This document shows, in pieces, positions 7,228 to 10,910 of a stretch of DNA of 10,910 bases (position 1 is its first letter; every line of letters begins with the position of its first letter). The translations under genes were made by a program, and so were the position numbers. Location: the NCBI GenBank assembly GCA_934272785.1, contig CAKQSE010000015.1, positions 1 through 10,910 on the forward strand, written 5' to 3'. This stretch comes from an uncultured Alphaproteobacteria bacterium. GTDB lineage: Bacteria; Pseudomonadota; Alphaproteobacteria; Rs-D84. A model generated the notes under the pieces. It ran no database searches. It was not told the DNA's origin and saw only the letters and a list, made by a program, of their open reading frames with translations.

Positions 7228-7803
7228 ATGAACGATAAATTGAAACTTGATTTAGACCGTCCGATTGTGATGGTTGGTCTGATGGGGGCGGGCAAGACCA
7301 GTGTTGGTCGCGCGTTGGCGCGCAAACTGGGGGTTCCGTTCGTTGATTCTGATAAAGAGATAGAGGCGGCGGCCGGTTGCAGCGTGGTTGATATCTTTGC
7401 CATGTATGGCGAGGCGGAATTTCGTCGCGTAGAACAGCGGATTATCGCGCGCCTGATGGAAACACCACCGTTGGTCAAGGTTATTTCCACCGGCGAGGGG
7501 GCGTTTATCACCCCGGCAGTTCGTGAAATGGTGACAGGGCGCGCGTTGACAATTTGGTTAAAAGCAGGGCTGGATTTGCTTGTTAAAAGGACAAATTTTC
7601 GTGATACGCGTCCGCAATTATTGCATGCAGACAGTCGTAAAATCCTGGCGCAATTGATAAACGAACGTTATTCAACGTATGCCTTGGCCGATATCACGGT
7701 TGAAACGCGTGACGAGAGTCTGCGTAAAACACTTGGCAAGGTTATTCGTGCCATAGAACAATATACAAATGAAAACAAAAGGGAAAACAATGGGAAAAAG
7801 TAA
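7228..7803 (+). CDS. aroK: Shikimate kinase
   Basis: Phosphorylates shikimate at the 3-hydroxyl with ATP in chorismate/aromatic amino-acid biosynthesis; cytosolic P-loop kinase. The 191-residue product has Walker A GLMGAGKT (17-24), the shikimate-binding DSDKEIE (40-46), FRRVE (65-69), a GEGA segment (89-92) where GGGA is usual, the lid Arg region RDTRPQLL (125-132) and ERYSTYALADI (146-156). The start at 7228 is chosen because it begins right before the conserved core and just after a promoter; an earlier TTG at 7159 would lie upstream of that promoter. No Shine-Dalgarno is present. The 3' end overlaps mscL by 14 nt, indicating translational coupling. The usual partner aroB is not adjacent. 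The lysine/asparagine-rich C-terminal tail results partly from that overlap. Confidence 0.92.
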   Translation: MNDKLKLDLDRPIVMVGLMGAGKTSVGRALARKLGVPFVDSDKEIEAAAGCSVVDIFAMYGEAEFRRVEQRIIARLMETPPLVKVISTGEGAFITPAVREMVTGRALTIWLKAGLDLLVKRTNFRDTRPQLLHADSRKILAQLINERYSTYALADITVETRDESLRKTLGKVIRAIEQYTNENKRENNGKK

Positions 7804-8359
7804 TTTTGTAAAGGATTTTCGCGCGTTTATAGAACGTGGCAGTGCCATCGATATGGCGGTCGGTATTATCGTCGGTGGCGTTATGACCAGTGTTGTAAAT
7901 TCATTGGTCAAAGATGTGATTATGCCGCCCATAGGCTTGCTGGTTGGTGGTGTTGATTTTTCGCAGTGGTTTATTGTGTTGTCGGGTGGCGTGCCGGGTG
8001 CGACGTATCCGACGGTTGCGGCGGCCCAGGCGGCGGGTGCAACGACGATGAATATTGGCATGTTTATAAATTCAATCGTCAGTTTCTTGATTACAATGTT
8101 CGCGGTGTTCTTGATTGTACGTGCGGTTGGCAAAATGCGCGATAAAAAGGCGGCGACAACGCGTGCGTGTCCGTATTGCAAGAGTATGATTAGTGTCGCC
8201 GCGACTAAATGTCCGAATTGCTGTTCAGATGTTGAACCGATTGAGGTCGGTCCCGATCAGGAAAGTGACTTAAAAAAAGGACTGAAAAATTTGACCAAGG
8301 TTGCGAATTCTGTGGCGAATTCGTCTGTTACCAAAATCAAAAAGATTTCAAAGCATTAA
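7790..8359 (+). CDS. mscL: Large-conductance mechanosensitive channel with C-terminal zinc ribbon
   Basis: Homopentameric inner-membrane channel that opens under membrane tension to release solutes during osmotic downshock. The 189-residue protein has the N-terminal FVKDFRAFIERGSAIDMAVG (6-25), the first pore helix to about 47 ending in KDVIMPPIGL, a periplasmic loop rich in Ala/Gly (55-88), and the second membrane helix (about 89-112). A cytoplasmic CPYC...CPNC zinc ribbon follows (Cys127, 130, 141, 144), then a Lys-rich tail. E. coli MscL has 136 residues and lacks the ribbon, although ribbon-bearing homologues exist in other bacteria. The start at 7790 is chosen for AAAGGGA (7778-7784) upstream and the family-like N terminus; the in-frame ATG at 7769 is less likely. 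Its start overlaps the end of aroK by 14 nt. Confidence 0.92.
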   Translation: MGKSNFVKDFRAFIERGSAIDMAVGIIVGGVMTSVVNSLVKDVIMPPIGLLVGGVDFSQWFIVLSGGVPGATYPTVAAAQAAGATTMNIGMFINSIVSFLITMFAVFLIVRAVGKMRDKKAATTRACPYCKSMISVAATKCPNCCSDVEPIEVGPDQESDLKKGLKNLTKVANSVANSSVTKIKKISKH

Positions 8360-8392
8360 AAATTGTTTGTAATAAAATAAATAAAGCAAAAG

Positions 8393-8417
8393 AACAGGGC
8401 GAAAACCCTGTTTTTTT
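8393..8417 (+). terminator. Intrinsic terminator of aroK-mscL
   Basis: Stem AACAGGG (8393-8399) / CCCTGTT (8406-8412) with a 6-nt loop, followed directly by a T-run to 8417, 33 nt after the mscL stop. Confidence 0.88.
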
Positions 8418-9073
8418 ATGTGCAGGAAAGTGCAAAAATTGGGGTCAGATGAGATATGCAATATTATATAAAATGGTATCGTGACGATAATGTCGTCGTG
8501 ACCGGTCTGGTGCATTTATTGTGTAAGAAATATTATAACAAATAATATTTATCATGTTGTTTGTTCTTTTGATTGTGTGTTTATTCGTCTGTGCTTTATT
8601 GTTTCTTTATTGTGTTGCGCGGCGGGGTGTAATGATATATTATGGGCGCATAATGTATATTATGTATAGTTTGATGCTGCGGCGGGGCGGGAAATGGATG
8701 ATTTGGTGTTTTTGTGATTGTGTGGATTGTTATGGTGGTTGTGATTGTTTTTTTGTTCGAATTAGTTTTGTGGCGGTGATTAAAATATTTTTGTGTCTGG
8801 TTGGTTGTGTTGTTTGTGGCGCGTGAAAGTTTGTATGTGGTGGCCCTTGTGTAACACATTAAAAAACTAAACTGCTTTATTATGTTATTTAAATAGCGTT
8901 TTGATATTTGTGTTATAAAGCGTATTATTGTCTTTGGGCGTTTTGTGGCCTGTTTGGTGTGGTTGTGATCCGAAAAGTACGTAAATCGCCCTGCTTTTAC
9001 CCGTAAAAATTGAAAAAATGGCGGATTTCTGCGGTTTTTTTGGTGACTTTCAGGCCCGCGTGGCGATAAAAAT
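8418..9073. other. Gene-poor region with a G/T-rich, C-poor block and several inverted repeats
   Basis: No tRNA, rRNA or recognisable conserved RNA and no convincing CDS was found. From about 8540 to 8830 the plus strand is dominated by G and T with very little C; 8701-8760 has a single C. A 90-codon open frame here (8554-8826) encodes mostly Leu, Val, Cys, Phe and Trp, as expected from that composition. Visible repeats: AAATATTAT / ATAATATTT (8528-8536, 8542-8550); ATTATG GGCG CATAAT GTAT ATTATG (8639-8664), which can fold two alternative ways; GCGGCGGGG at 8619-8627 and again exactly 60 bp later at 8679-8687; TTTTAC CC GTAAAA (8995-9008). TGCTTTAT...GTTATTT (8873-8890) recurs as an ungapped form at 9133-9147. 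Origin unknown. Confidence 0.6.
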
Positions 9074-9119
9074 AGCAAAAAGGACGTCCTGATTGATTTT
9101 CGGGGTCAATTCAGGACGG
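9074..9119 (-). terminator. Probable terminator of the Cys-rich/nucleotidyltransferase operon
   Basis: On the minus strand, GTCCTGAATTGA (arm 9106-9117) pairs with TCAATCAGGAC (arm 9086-9096) as 7+4 bp with a one-base bulge and a 9-nt loop. It is followed by GTCC and a short U-run (9076-9080). It starts 46 nt after the nucleotidyltransferase stop. The bases beside it form a perfect 10-bp palindrome AGGACGTCCT (9081-9090). The U-run is short and separated by four bases, so efficiency is uncertain. Confidence 0.6.
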
Positions 9120-9162
9120 CAGGTTGCGAATATGCTTTATGTTATTTGTGTAACGATTTGTG

Positions 9163-9942
9163 TTATGTGGATAAATTAAAATTCCTGGAGCGTTGCCGGG
9201 CGGCGCGTTCGTTCAGTTTTCGCAGTATTCCGCGTTGGCGCACCAGGCGAAAAGCCATCGTTTCGGCGGTGATTGGCTGGCGGCTGTTTTGGGCGTATGA
9301 TTCTTTGCGATCGTGCATCATGCGCATTAAAAATGTTTCGATAAAATCCGACGCCATTTTGTCGTGTTTGATTTTGCAATACATTTTGCACACCATGCGG
9401 TATTTTTTGCGGGCCGACCGTCTGATATTGCGCAATTCGGTGCGCGACAGTTTTATTGGTTCGTGTATCCATTTGTCGGCCAGAATTGAATACGTGCTGC
9501 CGACCTTGTATGCGCCGGGGCCGTATTTTGGATTGGCAGCGTTCACAATTTCAATATCAACGCCGCGCCCGCAAACGCGAATACGATACTTGCGCAGCCA
9601 TGCGCCCAACATCGCCTTTAACAATACGTATAAATCGACGTTGGGCAATAATGCCTGCAGACGGTTTAAATCGGCGACGATGCATATATCGATGTCGCTG
9701 AAATCGTTGTAATAGTAATTTGTGGTTGAACCATGGACGAATATGTCGAATATCATATCGTCTGAAATCGGCAGGCCGACGCGTTGCAGGTATGCAATAT
9801 ATCCCCACGCAATCATTTTCAGCGAATTTGATACCAGCGTATTCATGTCGCCATTTGGTGCCCAAATATGCGGTTCCAATTTGTTGTTATATTTAACGTA
9901 TGGGAATTGGCGCGATAAAAAACGATGTATAAAGTTAGACAC
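9163..9942 (-). CDS. Nucleotidyltransferase-fold protein (polymerase-beta superfamily, phage-like)
   Basis: A 259-residue protein with the hallmark of the polymerase-beta-like nucleotidyltransferase superfamily: HGSTTNYYYNDFSDIDI (70-86), with Gly71-Ser72 and the metal-binding pair Asp83/Asp85. A third acidic position lies in GVDIEIV (Asp129 or Glu131). The frame around it, an N-terminal KLEPHIW (21-27) and a later GAYKVGSTYSILADKWIHEP (143-162), resembles a family of phage and bacterial predicted nucleotidyltransferases. That likeness is from memory. The tail is very basic (about 165-255). Substrate unknown; no HEPN or other toxin-antitoxin partner is visible. The GTG at 9942 is chosen because GTGTCTAA overlaps the stop of the upstream gene, implying coupling; a GTG at 9984 would overlap further. 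The first 20 residues are therefore less certain. Confidence 0.72.
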   Translation of the reverse strand: MSNFIHRFLSRQFPYVKYNNKLEPHIWAPNGDMNTLVSNSLKMIAWGYIAYLQRVGLPISDDMIFDIFVHGSTTNYYYNDFSDIDICIVADLNRLQALLPNVDLYVLLKAMLGAWLRKYRIRVCGRGVDIEIVNAANPKYGPGAYKVGSTYSILADKWIHEPIKLSRTELRNIRRSARKKYRMVCKMYCKIKHDKMASDFIETFLMRMMHDRKESYAQNSRQPITAETMAFRLVRQRGILRKLNERAARQRSRNFNLST

Positions 9943-10513
9943 TGCTGCTGCTACTCTCGCTGGTTTGCATCTCGTATCCGGCACCGTTGGCCAGTGCGCA
10001 TGATACCACGCATTGATTGTCTGATGTTTTTACGTATCCGGCCTTGCAGGTGCTGCCGCGGACACATTCGCCCCACCAATAGTTTGTGCAGGTTTGTGTG
10101 CCGTTATAGTTGTCACTGGTCGTGCATGACCGTGTTGCGCCGTTTGTGCTGCATGATTCTTTTGGGTGACATGCGTTTGTGCGCAGAGAGTCTTCTGTAA
10201 TTTCTTCGATGGCCCAATCACTGGTATTGGTATCCCAGAATGTGGTGGTGTATGTGTCCCTGGAACATGTCAGTGTTGTGACCAGGCTGGAATTAGTGGC
10301 GCATGTGCATTCAACGGTTTCGCCACCGGTGATTGTTTTGCTGTCGACGCCGATGCATTCGGCGGTGTCGCCGCCACATTTGATTGTGCCGGCGTGTGCG
10401 TCATTGCTGTGCAGACCCAACAGGTTGCAAATAAAACTGGATAGTGGCATAAAATACAATGTCATGAACATTGTGCCCAGTTTAAACCAAAAGTTTTTAA
10501 TTTGGCGCGCCAT
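9935..10513 (-). CDS. Exported cysteine-rich hypothetical protein
   Basis: A 192-residue protein of unknown function. The N terminus (about 10-35) is a hydrophobic export signal ending HAHA-like at DAHA (38-41), so the mature part would start near Gly42; a retained membrane anchor is possible. The mature region is rich in Thr, Ser, Asn and Gly and has 13 Cys (46, 53, 69, 71, 83, 115, 121, 130, 142, 150, 156, 168, 172), which suggests disulfides in the periplasm or at the surface. The segment CTNYWWGECVRGSTCKAGYVKTSDNQC shape (142-168) resembles small EGF-like or surface repeat units. It ends in a Ser run encoded by AGC repeats. The start at 10513 has AAAGGA 6 nt upstream. It lies 26 nt after the preceding Cys-rich gene, and its stop overlaps the nucleotidyltransferase start. 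Confidence 0.7.
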   Translation of the reverse strand: MARQIKNFWFKLGTMFMTLYFMPLSSFICNLLGLHSNDAHAGTIKCGGDTAECIGVDSKTITGGETVECTCATNSSLVTTLTCSRDTYTTTFWDTNTSDWAIEEITEDSLRTNACHPKESCSTNGATRSCTTSDNYNGTQTCTNYWWGECVRGSTCKAGYVKTSDNQCVVSCALANGAGYEMQTSESSSSSV

Positions 10514-10539
10514 AATAAATCCTTTGAATTTTCAGATGG

Positions 10540-10872
10540 TTATTTTTGATAATTACAGTCCTGGGTGAATTTGTATGTGCCGGTTTCGTCCTGTAATAAT
10601 GTGCCTGCTGGCATATAGCATTGATACATGGAATAACGTCCTGTGGCCGGTGTTGTGCCGTATGCCGAGGTCCCCGACGGGGTGTCGGCACCCGGACATT
10701 GTGCACAGCCGGTTGCGTATGTCTTGCCGGTTGCGGTCGATGTTGCGACGCCGTATGTGTAATAGCCCTGGTTGCAATATGCGACAACGCATGTTGTTAC
10801 GGCCTCGGCATGTGTTAGTGATGGTGTGGTCGCCAGGCATAGCGCGACAATCAACAAGTGTTTGCGTTTCAT
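10540..10872 (-). CDS. Small exported cysteine-rich hypothetical protein
   Basis: A 110-residue protein starting MKRKHLLIVALCLATTPSLTHA, a textbook signal peptide with cleavage likely after THA (20-22). The mature part has seven Cys in a Tyr/Thr/Gly-rich sequence: TTCVVAYCNQGYYTYG, ATGCAQCPGADTPSG and SMYQCYMPAGTLLQDETGTY, ending TQDCNYQK. The style matches surface or periplasmic Cys-rich proteins I have seen in uncultured gut Alphaproteobacteria; function unknown. The start at 10872 is preferred because GGGGGA lies 8 nt upstream; the in-frame ATG at 10881 directly abuts those G residues and adds only MPN. It is probably the first or an early gene of the three-gene unit; its promoter would be outside the window. 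Confidence 0.7.
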   Translation of the reverse strand: MKRKHLLIVALCLATTPSLTHAEAVTTCVVAYCNQGYYTYGVATSTATGKTYATGCAQCPGADTPSGTSAYGTTPATGRYSMYQCYMPAGTLLQDETGTYKFTQDCNYQK

Positions 10873-10910
10873 GTTTGGCATCCCCCAATGCCGAATCTAA
10901 ACGGTGGTTT

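Noticed and set aside
7107..7511. N-terminal extension of the SDR reductase open frame to 390 residues
   Set aside because: It crosses the reductase's own promoter and Shine-Dalgarno and lies antisense to aroK; the SDR fold starts at the ATG at 7106.
8554..8826. 90-codon hydrophobic, Cys-rich open frame on the plus strand
   Set aside because: Its residue content follows from the G/T-rich composition, and there is no Shine-Dalgarno or convincing promoter. Kept only as part of the noted region.
8596..9078. 160-codon open frame on the minus strand
   Set aside because: It is rich in Thr, Asn, His and Lys, as expected from the C/A-rich complement of the GT block; no domain, start signal or homology was recognised.
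8418..9162. Possible tRNA, SRP RNA, RNase P RNA, tmRNA or CRISPR array in the gene-poor region
   Set aside because: I looked for T-loop-like, SRP, RNase P and tmRNA core motifs and for regularly spaced repeats, and saw none.
9146..9712. 188-codon plus-strand open frame opposite the nucleotidyltransferase gene
   Set aside because: It is the antisense shadow of a gene with clear GS/DxD motifs, and no start signal or domain is seen.
9940..9960. AGC trinucleotide run as a phase-variable repeat
   Set aside because: It has only a few copies and a three-base unit, so slippage would not shift the frame; it simply encodes the Ser tail.
10166..10568. Plus-strand Val/Cys-rich open frames opposite the Cys-rich genes
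   Set aside because: They are antisense shadows; the minus-strand genes have signal peptides and Shine-Dalgarno sequences.

Overview
The window looks like part of an alphaproteobacterial chromosome with roughly balanced base composition. It carries ordinary housekeeping genes (transketolase, a YgjP-type metalloprotease, histidyl-tRNA synthetase, release factor 1, an SDR/FabG reductase, shikimate kinase, MscL). Next to them are an autotransporter-type outer-membrane beta-barrel protein and small cysteine-rich secreted proteins. I have seen that small Cys-rich style (spaced Cys in Gly/Thr/Ser/Tyr-rich sequence) in uncultured gut Alphaproteobacteria, but the lineage is an inference from protein style and no marker gene proves it.

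Layout. Positions 1-5063 form a plus-strand run: tkt, then a YgjP-like zinc metalloprotease 5 nt later, then a 174-bp regulatory gap, then hisS, then prfA. The gap holds a 19-codon His-rich leader peptide with RNA hairpins. A bidirectional hairpin terminator (about 5062-5092) separates this run from the convergent outer-membrane gene (5104-6219, minus). Upstream of that gene lie the terminator and coding region of an SDR reductase (6339-7106, minus). It is divergent from aroK-mscL (7228-8359, plus); the 121-bp divergent gap has a good sigma70-type promoter on each strand. After the mscL terminator comes about 650 bp with no convincing gene (8418-9073), including a strikingly G/T-rich, C-poor block. 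The right end (9163-10872, minus) is a probable three-gene operon: two exported Cys-rich proteins, then a nucleotidyltransferase-fold protein whose start overlaps the preceding stop, then a hairpin terminator.

Main points of interest. (1) A short ORF with four His codons out of five lies directly upstream of hisS, overlaps alternative hairpins and a U-tract, and is a strong candidate for a histidine-responsive attenuator of histidyl-tRNA synthetase. (2) Three starts (tkt, the His leader, aroK) lie only 6-8 nt after a -10 box and have no Shine-Dalgarno sequence, which suggests leaderless mRNAs; hisS, the SDR gene, mscL and the Cys-rich genes do have Shine-Dalgarno sequences. (3) A polymerase-beta-type nucleotidyltransferase resembling a family I associate with phages is coupled to secreted Cys-rich proteins. 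(4) There is a C-poor, GT-rich intergenic block. All function calls come from reading motifs; no database search was run.
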